Below the pieces are notes generated by a model. The model was not told where the DNA came from, did no database searches, and worked only from the letters and a program-made list of their open reading frames with translations. A stretch of DNA of 64,000 nucleotides, from assembly GCF_023074185.1 (NCBI RefSeq), contig NZ_JADPKY010000132.1, positions 62,001-126,000 on the forward strand. Reading direction: 5' to 3'. Of this stretch, positions 16,043-25,037 are shown piece by piece. Every line of letters begins with the position of its first letter. Position 1 is the first letter of the stretch. This DNA is from Bradyrhizobium sp. 132. GTDB lineage: Bacteria > Pseudomonadota > Alphaproteobacteria > Rhizobiales > Xanthobacteraceae. The position numbers and the translations under genes were made by a program.

Positions 16043-16954
16043 TTATCCTTTCACGATCCGGCGGCAGTGGACCCACGCCGCTTCGATCAGGTTCTCACTT
16101 GCTTCCGGCGTGCGGAAGGCCGAATGCGCCGACAGCGTCACATTCGGAATCTTCGTCAGCGGATGATCGCCGGGCAGGGGTTCGATATTGAAAACATCGA
16201 GGCCGGCATGGCGGATGTGGCCCGACTTCAGCCCGTCGATCATGGCGGTCTCGTCGATGACGGCGGCGCGGGCGGTGTTGATGAGGATGACGCCCGGCTT
16301 CATCTTCGCGATCTTCTCGCGGGTGATCATGCCGCGGGTCTCGTCGTTGAGCAGCAGATGCAGCGACACGACATCGGCTCGCGCCAGCAATTTGTCGAGA
16401 TCGGTGAATTCGACGCCCGGATGGCTCTTGGGCGAGCGGTTCCAGGCAATCACCTTCATGCCGCTGCCCGAGGCAATGCGTGCGACCTCGGCGGCGATGC
16501 CGCCGAAACCGATCAGGCCGAGCGTCTTGCCGGTGAGCTGCATGCCATCCTCGCGCAGCCAGTTGCCGCCGCGCATCTCGCGATCCATCACCGCGATGAC
16601 GCGGGCCGAGGCCCACATCAGCGCGATCGCGGATTCTGCGACCGCCGTGTCACCATAGCCCTTGATCAGGTGCACGGAGATGCCGAGCTCGGCGAGCTCT
16701 TCCGGATTCATGTAGCTGCGCGCACCGGTGCCGAGGAACACCACGTGCTTCAGCCCTGCGCACTTCTTCGCGACCTCGGTCGGCAGCGCGGTGTGATCGA
16801 CGATCGCGATCTCGGCGCCGTCGAGGATCTCAGGGTATTGCTCGGGTTTGATGTCGGGATCCCTGTGGATACGCACCTTGGGATCGCCCGGTTGCTCCAG
16901 CCGCTCCATGATCACGGCGAGAGCTTCATTGGCGTCGACGAAAACTCCGCGCAT
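16043..16954 (-). CDS. D-isomer-specific 2-hydroxyacid dehydrogenase
   Basis: A 303-aa NAD-dependent dehydrogenase. The nucleotide motif is LIGFGGIAAEVARIA, with Ala in place of the last Gly. The catalytic Arg is in NTARAAVIDE, the Glu in FNIEPLPGDHP, and the His in LSAHSAFRT. It reduces 2-oxo acids to D-2-hydroxy acids or the reverse. It lies 12 bases after the M20 hydrolase gene and before the Ldh gene. Two 2-hydroxyacid dehydrogenases of opposite stereochemistry in a row could interconvert isomers through the oxo acid. Confidence 0.9.
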   Translation of the reverse strand: MRGVFVDANEALAVIMERLEQPGDPKVRIHRDPDIKPEQYPEILDGAEIAIVDHTALPTEVAKKCAGLKHVVFLGTGARSYMNPEELAELGISVHLIKGYGDTAVAESAIALMWASARVIAVMDREMRGGNWLREDGMQLTGKTLGLIGFGGIAAEVARIASGSGMKVIAWNRSPKSHPGVEFTDLDKLLARADVVSLHLLLNDETRGMITREKIAKMKPGVILINTARAAVIDETAMIDGLKSGHIRHAGLDVFNIEPLPGDHPLTKIPNVTLSAHSAFRTPEASENLIEAAWVHCRRIVKG

Positions 16955-16966
16955 GGTTTTCTCCGG

Positions 16967-18217
16967 TCAGGACGCGACGCCGGCGATCGCCAGCACGGTG
17001 TGCATCAATACGTTGGTGCCGGCCGCGCAGTCGGGCTGCGTGGCGTCCTCCAGCTCGTTGTGGCTAATGCCGTCCTTGCAGGGCACGAACACCATCGCCG
17101 CCGGCATGACGGTATTGAGGTTGCAGGCGTCGTGGCCGGCGCCCGAGGTGATGCGGCGAGAGGAATAGCCGAGGGTCTTCGCTGCGTTCTCCACCGCTGC
17201 AATCAGCTTCGGATCGAAATGCGTCGGCGGCTTGCGCCAGACGAGGTCGATCTTGACCTCGACCTTGCGGCGCGTGGCGATCTCGGCGATGGCAGCGCGC
17301 AAATCGCGATCGAGCGCGTCCATGATCGCGCCATCGGCGCTGCGGCAATCCATGGTGAAGGCGATCTCGCCGGGAATGACATTGCGCGAGGGGTTTGCGA
17401 TCACGGCCTCGCCGATGGTGCCGACAGCTTTCGGCCCGTGCTTGCTGGCGATGGCCTCCATTGCCAGCACGATCTCGGAGAGCGTGGCGAGTGCATCGCG
17501 CCGCAACGGCATCGGCGTCGATCCGGCATGGCTCTCGAAGCCGGTAATCTTGCCGTCGTACCAGAGCACGCCCTGGCCGGAATCGACCACGCCGATGGTC
17601 TTGCTCTCAGCCTCAAGGATCGGACCCTGCTCGATGTGCAACTCGACGAAGCAGCCGAGCTTCTGAAAGCCGACCGGCTTGTCGCCGCGATAGCCGATGC
17701 CGTCGAGTGCCTGCCCGACAGTGACGCCTTCGACGTCCTTGCGCGACAGGATGTCATCAGTGGTGAAGTCGCCGACATAGGCTGCGGAGGCCATCATCGC
17801 GGGGGCGAAGCGCGAGCCCTCTTCATTGGTCCAGTTGACGACGCAGATCGGCGCCTCGGTCTCGATGCCGGCGTCGTTCAGCGTACGGATCACTTCGAGC
17901 GCGCCGAGCGTTCCCAGAATGCCGTCATACTTGCCGCCGGTAGGCTGGGTGTCGAGATGCGAGCCGATGCCGACGGGCAGCTTCGACATGTCGCGGCCCT
18001 TGCGCAGGCCGAACTGCGAGCCGAGCGCATCGGTGTGCACCTCTAGGCCGGCGTCCTCGCAGGCCTTGCGGAACCAGTCGCGCACCTGCTTGTCCTCCGC
18101 GCTCAGCGTCAGCCGCCGCACGCCGCCCTTGGCCGTCGCGCCGAACTGCGCGGTCTCGTGGATGGAGCCCCAAAGGCGGACGGAATCGATTTGCAAATTG
18201 GTGGCGGCTCGGCTCAT
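16967..18217 (-). CDS. M20-family Zn amidohydrolase (carbamoylase/allantoate amidohydrolase type)
   Basis: A 416-aa hydrolase of the hydantoinase/carbamoylase branch of M20. Metal ligands can be placed in GSHLDTQPTGGKYDG (His, Asp), NEEGSRFAP (Glu pair), HIEQGP (His) and SGAGHDA (His). The branch removes carbamoyl or ureido groups from N-carbamoyl amino acids, allantoate or ureidoglycolate. The gene order with Ldh- and 2-hydroxyacid dehydrogenases suggests breakdown of a ureido or amide compound to a hydroxy or oxo acid. The substrate is not readable. Confidence 0.92.
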   Translation of the reverse strand: MSRAATNLQIDSVRLWGSIHETAQFGATAKGGVRRLTLSAEDKQVRDWFRKACEDAGLEVHTDALGSQFGLRKGRDMSKLPVGIGSHLDTQPTGGKYDGILGTLGALEVIRTLNDAGIETEAPICVVNWTNEEGSRFAPAMMASAAYVGDFTTDDILSRKDVEGVTVGQALDGIGYRGDKPVGFQKLGCFVELHIEQGPILEAESKTIGVVDSGQGVLWYDGKITGFESHAGSTPMPLRRDALATLSEIVLAMEAIASKHGPKAVGTIGEAVIANPSRNVIPGEIAFTMDCRSADGAIMDALDRDLRAAIAEIATRRKVEVKIDLVWRKPPTHFDPKLIAAVENAAKTLGYSSRRITSGAGHDACNLNTVMPAAMVFVPCKDGISHNELEDATQPDCAAGTNVLMHTVLAIAGVAS

Positions 18218-18274
18218 GCGGTCAGTCTCTCATTTGTCCGGCGCCTGCTTCAATGACGCGCCGGCGCGGGCGCG

Positions 18275-19165
18275 TCAACTGCGAGGCTGCTCTGCAATCT
18301 GACATGCAAGCTCTGCGACGCGCTCCACCGCCACGACGTCGGGCGAGGCGAGCCAGCTCGCGGTGAATGTCAGCGGCGCGATTTCGAGATCGGTGTCGAG
18401 CAGTTGCAGCCGCCCGTCTGCAAGCTCGCCCTCGACGATGGCGTCGGGAATCACGGCGATGCCGAGGCCCTCGACCGCCATGTGGATGACGGTCGCGAGC
18501 GAGGCGGAGGCGTGCAGCCGGATCGGCGGCAGCTCCGGCCGGTCGAACACTTCGCGCACGACCTCATAAGGCCGCGTCTTGCGCGGAAAGGTGATGATCG
18601 GAAACCGCGCCAGCTCAGCCCGCGTTACCGGTCCATGGCCGAGGCCGAGCGAGGGGCTGGCGAGAAAGCCGATCGGATAGTCGGCGAGGACGCGATTGTG
18701 CACCCCGGAGGCCGAGAGCGGACCGACGACGAAGGCAAGCTCGATCTCTTGCGCAAGCAGGCGCGCGGTGAGGTTCGGCGTGATGTCGACCTCGATCTCC
18801 AGCGAGAGGTTCGGATAGACCCCGTTCATGCTCTTCACGAGGCGGGGCAGCCAGGTGTGCACGATGGTTTCGGCAACGCCGAGACGCATCACACCGCGCA
18901 TCGCCGAGCGGTCGCCGACCTCGGCCAACATCTGGGCGCGCAGGCCGATCAGTTTTTCCGCATACACCATCATCTGCCGGCCGCTCGGCGTCGGCGAAGC
19001 CACGCGGTGATCGCGGTTGAGGAGCTTCACGCCCATCTCGCGCTCGAGCTGGGCAATTCGCTGGGAGATCGCCGGCTGGGTCGTGTTGAGCCTTGCTGCG
19101 GCGCCGCGGAAGCTGCCGAGTTTCACAACCCAGAGGAACGTCTCGATCGACCTGAAGTCCAGCAT
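18275..19165 (-). CDS. LysR-family transcriptional regulator
   Basis: A 296-aa LysR regulator. The HTH covers about residues 3-62 (FLWVVKLGSFRGAAARLNTTQPAISQRI split around the turn), followed by the linker helix and an effector domain from about residue 92. It is upstream of the M20-2HADH-Ldh genes on the same strand and divergent from the DUF1445 gene. This places it as the likely activator of both. A perfect inverted repeat of LysR-box form lies in the divergent region. Confidence 0.94.
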   Translation of the reverse strand: MLDFRSIETFLWVVKLGSFRGAAARLNTTQPAISQRIAQLEREMGVKLLNRDHRVASPTPSGRQMMVYAEKLIGLRAQMLAEVGDRSAMRGVMRLGVAETIVHTWLPRLVKSMNGVYPNLSLEIEVDITPNLTARLLAQEIELAFVVGPLSASGVHNRVLADYPIGFLASPSLGLGHGPVTRAELARFPIITFPRKTRPYEVVREVFDRPELPPIRLHASASLATVIHMAVEGLGIAVIPDAIVEGELADGRLQLLDTDLEIAPLTFTASWLASPDVVAVERVAELACQIAEQPRS

Positions 19166-19182
19166 TGGAAGGATTTTCCAGA

Positions 19183-19203
19183 TCGATAAACAGAATTTAT
19201 CGA
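19183..19203. promoter_or_regulatory. LysR-box-like inverted repeat
   Basis: TCGATAAA (19183-19190), CAGAA, TTTATCGA (19196-19203): a perfect 8-bp inverted repeat containing a T-N11-A match (T19187 to A19199), the standard LysR box. It begins 18 bases upstream of the lysR start codon and lies 83 bases before the divergent DUF1445 gene. This is the expected geometry for autoregulation plus activation of the divergent gene. Confidence 0.65.
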
Positions 19204-19285
19204 GAATGATTAGAAACGACGATTAGACTTTATAGCACGCTTGGTGTTGGCTTGTCTTTGTCGAGTTTATAGGCAGGTCGATCAC

Positions 19286-20101
19286 ATGACTGTTTTGGTG
19301 GCAGTGCAGCAAACTGAAACGCCCGACATGCTTCCGAGCCGCAAGGCGCGGCTTGCCTACCGCGAGGGTCTGGTCGCCTCGACCGCCGGCGTGGCTCCCG
19401 GCTTCGTCCAGGGCAATCTGGCGATCCTGCCGGCGGAATATGCCAGTGCCTTTCACCGCTTCTGCCAGCTCAATCCCAAGCCGTGCCCGATCATCGGGAT
19501 GTCCGAGGTCGGCAGTCCGCACATCCCGGCGCTCGGAGCCGATCTCGATATCCGCACCGACGTGCCGCGCTATCGCGTCTGGCGCGACGGCGAGGTGGTC
19601 GACGAGCCGACCGATGTGAAGAAGCATTGGCGCGACGATCTCGTGACCTTCGCGCTCGGCTGCTCCTTCTCGTTCGAAGAGGCGCTGCTCGACGAGGGCA
19701 TGCCGATCCGCCACATCGAGCACAATGTGCGGGTGCCGATGTATCGCACCAACATCGCCTGCGGCGAGTCCGGTCCCTTCGCCGGTCCCATGGTGGTGTC
19801 GATGCGTCCGTTCAAGCCGGCGGACGCGATCCGCGCGGTGCAGATCACCTCGCGCTATCCAGCCGTGCACGGCGCGCCCGTGCATCTCGGCCATCCGCAT
19901 CTGATCGGCATCAAGGACATCGCCAAGCCCGATTACGGCGATCCGGTGCCGGTTGCCGACGATGAGATCCCGGTGTTCTGGGCCTGCGGCGTGACGCCGC
20001 AATCGGTCATCAACGCCGCGAAAGTGCCGTTCGCGATCACGCATTCGCCCGGCCTGATGCTGGTGACGGATATCAAGAACAGGACCTTGGCCGTGATTTA
20101 G
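19286..20101 (+). CDS. DUF1445 putative hydro-lyase (D-glutamate cyclase family)
   Basis: A 271-aa protein of the DUF1445/UPF0317 family. Hallmarks are [10 protein letters not shown] near residue 129, [16 protein letters not shown], and [10 protein letters not shown]. The family is called a putative hydro-lyase; the related domain in animal DGLUCY converts D-glutamate to 5-oxo-D-proline. I chose ATG at 19286 because AGG lies a few bases upstream and conserved sequence begins soon after. It is divergent from LysR and upstream of the Liv-type transporter, which may import its substrate. Confidence 0.9.
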   Translation: MTVLVAVQQTETPDMLPSRKARLAYREGLVASTAGVAPGFVQGNLAILPAEYASAFHRFCQLNPKPCPIIGMSEVGSPHIPALGADLDIRTDVPRYRVWRDGEVVDEPTDVKKHWRDDLVTFALGCSFSFEEALLDEGMPIRHIEHNVRVPMYRTNIACGESGPFAGPMVVSMRPFKPADAIRAVQITSRYPAVHGAPVHLGHPHLIGIKDIAKPDYGDPVPVADDEIPVFWACGVTPQSVINAAKVPFAITHSPGLMLVTDIKNRTLAVI

Positions 20102-20190
20102 TGGGCAGCGTTTGCTGCTTCTTCAGGCTTTACCGCATCCACCAATCGTTTCATTCGATCAGTCGAAATTCAGTAACAGGGGACTTTGCC

Positions 20191-21435
20191 ATGACGATCA
20201 CTCGCCGCGACGTATTGTTGGGAGCTACCGCTACAGCCGCGCTGGTGCCGCTGGCAGCGCGCGCGCAGACTTCCGAGGTCGTGATCGGCGTGATCTATCC
20301 GTTCTCGGGCGGCAGCGCCCAGCAGGGCGTCGACGCGCAGAAGGCCTATGAGACCGCGCTCGAGGTCATCAACAAGGACACCGATTTCGACCTGCCGCTG
20401 GCGAAGGGTGAGGGCCTGCCGGGTCTCGGCGGCGCAAAGGTCCGCCTCGTGTTTGCCGATCACCAGGCCGATCCGCAGAAGGGCCGCGCCGAAGCCGAGC
20501 GCCTGATCACGCAGGAGAAAGTCTCCGCCATCATCGGCACCTATCAGAGCGCGGTCGCCGTCACCGTCAGCCAGATCTGCGAGCGCTACCAGATCCCGTT
20601 CGTCTCCGCCGACAACTCCTCGCCCAGCCTGCATCGCCGCGGCCTGAAATATTACTTCCGCGCCGCGCCGCACGACGAGATGTATTCGGCCGCGATGTTC
20701 GACTTCTTCGATGCCTTGAAGAAGAAGGGCACCAAGATCGAGACGCTGTCGCTGTTCCACGAGGACACCATCTTCGGCACCGATTCCGGCAACGCCCAGG
20801 CCAAGATCGCCGGCGAGCGCGGCTACAAGATCGTCACCGACATCAAGTATCGCGCCAACTCGCCCTCGCTCTCGGCCGAGGTGCAGCAGCTCAAGAGCGC
20901 CAATGCCGACGTGCTGATGCCGTCTAGCTACACCACCGACGGTATCCTGCTGGTCAAGACCATGGCCGAGCTCGGTTACAAGCCGAACGCGATCGTGGCC
21001 CAGGACGCCGGCTTCTCGGAGAAGGCGCTCTATGACGCCGTCGGCGACAAGCTCGAAGGCGTGATCTCGCGCGGCACCTTCTCGCTCGACCTGGCGCAGA
21101 AGCGCCCGATGGTCGGCAAGATCAACGAGATGTTCAAGACGCGGTCGGGCAAGGATTTCAACGATCTCACCTCGCGTCAGTTCATGGGCCTGATCATCCT
21201 TGCGGATGCGATCAGCCGCGCCAAGTCGACCGACGGCGAGAAGATCCGCGACGCGCTGGCAGCCACCGATATCCCGGGCGAGCGGACAATCATGCCCTGG
21301 AAGCGCGTCAAGTTCGACGAGATGGGCCAGAACAATGATGCCGACCCGGTGCTGCTGCAATATGTCGGCGGCAAGTTCGTCACCATCTTCCCGCCGCAGG
21401 CCGCGATCGCTGAAGCGATCTGGCCGATGAAGTAA
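20191..21435 (+). CDS. Branched-chain-type ABC transporter substrate-binding protein
   Basis: A 414-aa Peripla_BP_6 protein. The N-terminus MTITRRDVLLGATATAAL...ARAQ is a Tat-like signal with a twin arginine at positions 5-6. The mature part starts VVIGVIYPFSGG, as in LivJ/UrtA relatives. ATG at 20191 was chosen over the longer frame because it starts exactly at the signal. It is the first gene of a five-gene transporter operon, 89 bases after the DUF1445 gene. Ligand unknown; relatives bind amino acids, amides, urea or aromatic acids. Confidence 0.92.
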   Translation: MTITRRDVLLGATATAALVPLAARAQTSEVVIGVIYPFSGGSAQQGVDAQKAYETALEVINKDTDFDLPLAKGEGLPGLGGAKVRLVFADHQADPQKGRAEAERLITQEKVSAIIGTYQSAVAVTVSQICERYQIPFVSADNSSPSLHRRGLKYYFRAAPHDEMYSAAMFDFFDALKKKGTKIETLSLFHEDTIFGTDSGNAQAKIAGERGYKIVTDIKYRANSPSLSAEVQQLKSANADVLMPSSYTTDGILLVKTMAELGYKPNAIVAQDAGFSEKALYDAVGDKLEGVISRGTFSLDLAQKRPMVGKINEMFKTRSGKDFNDLTSRQFMGLIILADAISRAKSTDGEKIRDALAATDIPGERTIMPWKRVKFDEMGQNNDADPVLLQYVGGKFVTIFPPQAAIAEAIWPMK

Positions 21436-21446
21436 GATGTAGGAAA

Positions 21447-21472
21447 GCGGGAGCTCAGACGGTAGCTCCCGC
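21447..21472 (+). terminator. Hairpin after the binding-protein gene
   Basis: GCGGGAGCT (21447-21455) and AGCTCCCGC (21464-21472) form a perfect 9-bp stem around an 8-base loop, 11 bases past the stop. There is no T-run. In transporter operons such a hairpin often limits read-through or protects the abundant binding-protein mRNA, so that less permease and ATPase is made. Confidence 0.55.
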
Positions 21473-21596
21473 CCTCATCCCTGCGCAACGGCGAAGCCGT
21501 TGTCGCTGGAGGAGCGGGCGCAGCCCGCGTCTCGAAGGACGAGGGCGGGCCCATCCTTCGAGACGCGCGCGGGAGCACGCTCCTCAGGATGAGGGC
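21473..21596. repeat. Family C repeat (CCTCATCCTGAG / CTCGAAGGATG type)
   Basis: An element carrying outward-pointing CCTCATCC and GGATGAGGGCG ends, with CGAAGGACGAGG and CCATCCTTCGAG inside. Similar elements occur at 24918-25037, 36923-37045, 53827-53920 and 56077-56212. It occupies the gap inside the transporter operon, between the binding-protein and first permease genes. Confidence 0.75.
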
Positions 21597-21616
21597 GTAA
21601 TTCGGGGGACGGACTT

Positions 21617-22495
21617 TTGACAGCCCAAACCATTATCCAGAGTCTCGCGAGCGGCCTTCTCATGGGTCTGCTCTACGGACTGATCGCCGTCGGCCTCGCG
21701 CTGATCTTCGGCCTGATGGACGTCGTGAACTTCGCCCATGGCGAGTTCCTGATGATCGCGATGTATGTGAGCTTCTTCCTGTTCACGTTCTTTGCGATCG
21801 ACCCCCTGCTGTCGGCGCCGCTGGTGGCTGCCGCGCTGTTCGTGTTCGGAGCTGTGGTCTATCTATTGGTCGTGCGCTTTGCCATGCGGGCCAAGGCCAA
21901 TGCCGGCATGGTGCAGATCTTCTCGACCTTTGGCCTCGCCATCGTGATGCGCGGCCTCGCGCAGTTCTTCTTCACGCCGGACTATCGCAGCGTTCCGCAT
22001 TCCTGGCTCGGCGGCAAGACGATCTCAATTGCCGGCATCTTCCTGCCCGAACCGCAGCTGATGGGTGCGCTGGTCTCGATCCTGGCCTTTGCCGGGCTCT
22101 ACTTCTTCATCCATCGGACCGATTTCGGCCGCGCGCTGGAGGCCACCCGTGAAGACCCTGGCGCGGTGGCCCTCGTCGGCATCGACAAGAACCGCGTGTT
22201 CGCGCTTGGCTGGGGACTAGGTGCCGCGCTGGTCGGCCTCGCCGGAGCGATCATGGCAAGCTTCTTCTATATCTATCCCGACGTCGGCGCGTCCTTTGCG
22301 CTGATCGCTTATGTCACGGTGGCGCTCGGCGGCTTCGGCAGCGTATTCGGCGCCTTCGCCGGCGGCATCATCGTTGGCCTCGTTGAAGCGACCACAGCTC
22401 TTGTGTTGCCGCCGTCGCTGAAATCGGTCGGCATCTACGCAGTCTACCTGCTGGTCGTCTTCATCCGGCCGCGCGGCCTGTTCGGGTCGATGTGA
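21617..22495 (+). CDS. livH: Branched-chain-type ABC permease (LivH-like)
   Basis: A 292-aa inner-membrane permease with about eight hydrophobic segments. MGLLYGLIAVGLALIFGLMDVVNFAHGE, split across helices 1-2, is the LivH signature. The start is TTG at 21617, preceded by a GGGGGACGGA purine run; no better ATG gives the family N-terminus. Its TGA overlaps the ATG of the next gene (TGATG), showing translational coupling with LivM. Confidence 0.93.
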   Translation: MTAQTIIQSLASGLLMGLLYGLIAVGLALIFGLMDVVNFAHGEFLMIAMYVSFFLFTFFAIDPLLSAPLVAAALFVFGAVVYLLVVRFAMRAKANAGMVQIFSTFGLAIVMRGLAQFFFTPDYRSVPHSWLGGKTISIAGIFLPEPQLMGALVSILAFAGLYFFIHRTDFGRALEATREDPGAVALVGIDKNRVFALGWGLGAALVGLAGAIMASFFYIYPDVGASFALIAYVTVALGGFGSVFGAFAGGIIVGLVEATTALVLPPSLKSVGIYAVYLLVVFIRPRGLFGSM

Positions 22496-23478
22496 TGGAC
22501 AAGAATTTTGCCGTGCGGCGCCGCCGCGACCTCATCATCGCCGCGGTGCTGGCCGGGCTCGCAGCGCTCGCCCCGCTGTTCATCAAGGACGTCTACGTCC
22601 AGAACATCCTGATCCTGACCTTGATGTATGCGGCGATGTCGCAGAGCTGGAACATTCTTTCCGGCTATTGCGGGCAGATTTCGCTGGGACACGCGCTTTA
22701 TTTCGGGATCGGCGCCTACACCACCGAGCTCCTGTTCACCAAGTTCGGCGTGCTGCCCTGGTTCGGCATGCTCGCCGGCGGCGTGATTGCGGCCCTCATT
22801 GCGATGGGGCTCGGCTATCCCTTCTTCCGCCTGCGCGGCCATTACTTCGTGATCGCGACCATCGTCATCGCCGAGATCGGGCTGCTGCTGTTCCAGAACT
22901 GGGAATGGGCGGGGGCGGCGATGGGAATCACCATTCAGGTGCGCGGCGACAGCTGGCTGAAATTCCAGTTCATGCGCAGCAAGCTGCCGTACTTCTATTT
23001 CGCGCTGGTGCTGTGCAGCCTCGCCTGGTTCGTCACCTGGTGGCTGGAAGACTCCAAATGGGGCTTTTGGTGGCGCGCGGTGAAGGACAATCCGGAAGCG
23101 GCCGAAAGCCTTGGCGTCGTCGTGTTCAACTCCAAGATGGGCGCGGCTGCCGTCTCCGCTTTCCTCGTTGCCATCGGCGGCGCCTACTATGCGCAATTTC
23201 TCGCCTATATCGATCCTGAGAGCGTCATGGGCTTCCAGTTCTCGCTGCTGATGGCGCTGCCGGCCGTGCTCGGTGGCATCGGTACTCTCTGGGGCCCGGT
23301 GCTTGGCGCGGCCATCCTGATCCCGATGACGGAGCTGACGCGCTCCTATATCGGCGGCTCCGGGCGCGGCGTCGATCTGATCGTCTATGGCGGGCTGATC
23401 GTGGCGATCTCGCTGGCTCTGCCGCAGGGGCTGGTCAGCCTGTTCTCCCGTTCTAAAGCGAAGGGAGCCTCGCGATGA
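22495..23478 (+). CDS. livM: Branched-chain-type ABC permease (LivM-like)
   Basis: A 327-aa permease with about ten hydrophobic segments. [25 protein letters not shown] near residues 48-72 and the EAA-like coupling loop ([13 protein letters not shown], about 197-209) mark LivM. I prefer the ATG at 22495, in the TGATG overlap; a GTG one codon earlier is also possible. Its stop overlaps the livG start by 4 bases. It forms the channel with LivH. Confidence 0.93.
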   Translation: MDKNFAVRRRRDLIIAAVLAGLAALAPLFIKDVYVQNILILTLMYAAMSQSWNILSGYCGQISLGHALYFGIGAYTTELLFTKFGVLPWFGMLAGGVIAALIAMGLGYPFFRLRGHYFVIATIVIAEIGLLLFQNWEWAGAAMGITIQVRGDSWLKFQFMRSKLPYFYFALVLCSLAWFVTWWLEDSKWGFWWRAVKDNPEAAESLGVVVFNSKMGAAAVSAFLVAIGGAYYAQFLAYIDPESVMGFQFSLLMALPAVLGGIGTLWGPVLGAAILIPMTELTRSYIGGSGRGVDLIVYGGLIVAISLALPQGLVSLFSRSKAKGASR

Positions 23479-24206
23479 CCGCGCTCCTTGAAACCCGCGG
23501 CGTCTGGCAACGTTTTGGCGGCCTCGTCGCCAACAGCGACGTCTCGATTTCGGTCGGCCGCGGCGAGATCGTGGGCCTGATCGGCCCCAACGGTGCCGGC
23601 AAGTCGACGCTGTTCAATCTGATCGCCGGCGTGTTGCCGCCGACTCAAGGCTCGATCTGGTTCGACGGCGAGGACGTCACCAAGATGCCCGCGGCCGAGC
23701 GCTGTCAGCGCGGCGTCGGGCGCACGTTCCAGGTGGTCAAGAGCTTTGAGACCATGACTGTCATCGACAACGTCATCGTCGGTGCTCTCGTGCGTAACAC
23801 CGTGATGCGAGTAGCGCGCCGCAAGGCGTATGAGGTGCTGGAGTTCACCGGCCTTGCCGCGCGTGCCGACGTGCTGGCGAGCGACCTCGTGCCGGCCGAG
23901 AAGCGCCGTCTCGAAGTCGCCCGTGCGCTGGCGACCGAACCGAAGCTGCTGCTGCTCGACGAAGTCCTCACCGGCCTCACGCCGACCGAGGCGCAGACCG
24001 GTGTCGCCCTGGTGCGCAAGGTGCGCGATGCCGGCATCACCGTGCTGATGGTCGAGCATGTCATGGAGATCGTGATGCCGCTGGTCGATCGCGCCATCGT
24101 GCTCGACCTCGGCAAGGTGCTGGTCGAGGGCAAGCCCACCGAGGTCGTCCGCGATCCCAAGGTGATCAGCGCTTATCTGGGAGATCGTCATGCTGTCGGT
24201 GCGTGA
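23475..24206 (+). CDS. livG: Branched-chain-type ABC ATPase (LivG-like) with degenerate signature motif
   Basis: A 243-aa ATP-binding subunit. Walker A is GPNGAGKST (37-45), Walker B LLLLDEV (158-164), and the H-loop VEHVMEIV follows. The ABC signature expected just before RRLEVARAL reads LVPAEK (138-143) instead of LSxGQ. The neighbouring LivF has a normal LSGGEQ. Other members of this LivG branch also vary here, so the heterodimer may have one weak and one strong ATP site. It overlaps livM and livF at its ends. Confidence 0.92.
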   Translation: MTALLETRGVWQRFGGLVANSDVSISVGRGEIVGLIGPNGAGKSTLFNLIAGVLPPTQGSIWFDGEDVTKMPAAERCQRGVGRTFQVVKSFETMTVIDNVIVGALVRNTVMRVARRKAYEVLEFTGLAARADVLASDLVPAEKRRLEVARALATEPKLLLLDEVLTGLTPTEAQTGVALVRKVRDAGITVLMVEHVMEIVMPLVDRAIVLDLGKVLVEGKPTEVVRDPKVISAYLGDRHAVGA

Positions 24207-24894
24207 AGTCACGACCGCCTATCAGGGCCTGGTCGCGATCTCCGCGATCTCGATCGAAGTCCAGAAGGGCGAGATCGTCTGCGTGGCCGGCGCCAACGGC
24301 GCGGGCAAGTCGACGCTGCTGAAATCCATCGCCGGCGCCGAGCGCCCGCGCTCGGGCACCGTGACGTTTGACGGCAAGCGGCTCGACGGCATGGCGCAGC
24401 ACCACATCACGGCCACCGGCATCGCCTACGTGCCGGAGAACCGCCGCCTGTTTCCGCGCCTCTCCGTGCGCGACAATCTGCGCCTCGGCAGTTATCTCTA
24501 TCGTGGCGAGGCCGATCGTGAGAGTCCGCTCGATCTCGTCTTCAAGCTGTTCCCGCGCCTGTCCGAACGCCTCGAGCAGCGCGCCGAGACGCTCTCCGGC
24601 GGCGAGCAGCAAATGCTCGCGATCGGCCGCGCGTTGATGACGCGCCCGCGGCTGCTGATGCTGGACGAGCCTTCACAGGGCATCATGCCGAAGCTGGTCG
24701 ACGAAATCTTCCAGGCCGTGAAGCGCATCCGCGACGCCGGCATGACCGTGCTAATCGTCGAGCAGCGCATGGCGGAGTGCCTTGAGATCGCCGACCGCGC
24801 CTACATCCTGCAAACCGGCCGCGTGCTGATGCAGGGCGCAGCAAGCGAGATCAGAGGCAATCCGGATGTGCGCAAGGCATATCTGGGGCTGTAA
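24190..24894 (+). CDS. livF: Branched-chain-type ABC ATPase (LivF-like)
   Basis: A 234-aa ATP-binding subunit. Walker A is GANGAGKST (36-44), the signature LSGGEQQMLAIGRALM, and Walker B LLMLDEPSQG. It begins 17 bases before the livG stop. It dimerises with LivG to power the LivH-LivM channel. It is the last gene of the operon, followed by a family C repeat and the convergent otnC gene. Confidence 0.95.
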   Translation: MLSVREVTTAYQGLVAISAISIEVQKGEIVCVAGANGAGKSTLLKSIAGAERPRSGTVTFDGKRLDGMAQHHITATGIAYVPENRRLFPRLSVRDNLRLGSYLYRGEADRESPLDLVFKLFPRLSERLEQRAETLSGGEQQMLAIGRALMTRPRLLMLDEPSQGIMPKLVDEIFQAVKRIRDAGMTVLIVEQRMAECLEIADRAYILQTGRVLMQGAASEIRGNPDVRKAYLGL

Positions 24895-24917
24895 CTAGAC
24901 TGCCACTAATCTCTACC

Positions 24918-25037
24918 GTCATCCTGAGGTGCGCGCCCTTCGCGCGCCTCGAAGGGCCGCGAGCGCCTGTAGCCCATCCTTCGAGGCTTCACCTTGCGAT
25001 GCATTGCATCGCAAGGCTCGCGCCTCAGGATGAGGGC
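24918..25037. repeat. Family C repeat overlapping the otnC 3' end
   Basis: Outer arms GTCATCCTGAGGTGCGCGCC and GGCTCGCGCCTCAGGATGAG are largely complementary, with inner CTCGAAGGGCCGCGAG and CCATCCTTCGAGGC. The element supplies the last few codons and stop of the convergent otnC gene (stop at 25025), so it has shaped a protein C-terminus. Confidence 0.75.

Noticed and set aside
16031-18046. A 671-codon open frame on the plus strand
   Set aside because: Antisense to the 2-hydroxyacid dehydrogenase and M20 genes. Composition is typical of reverse-complement shadows and no motif is present.
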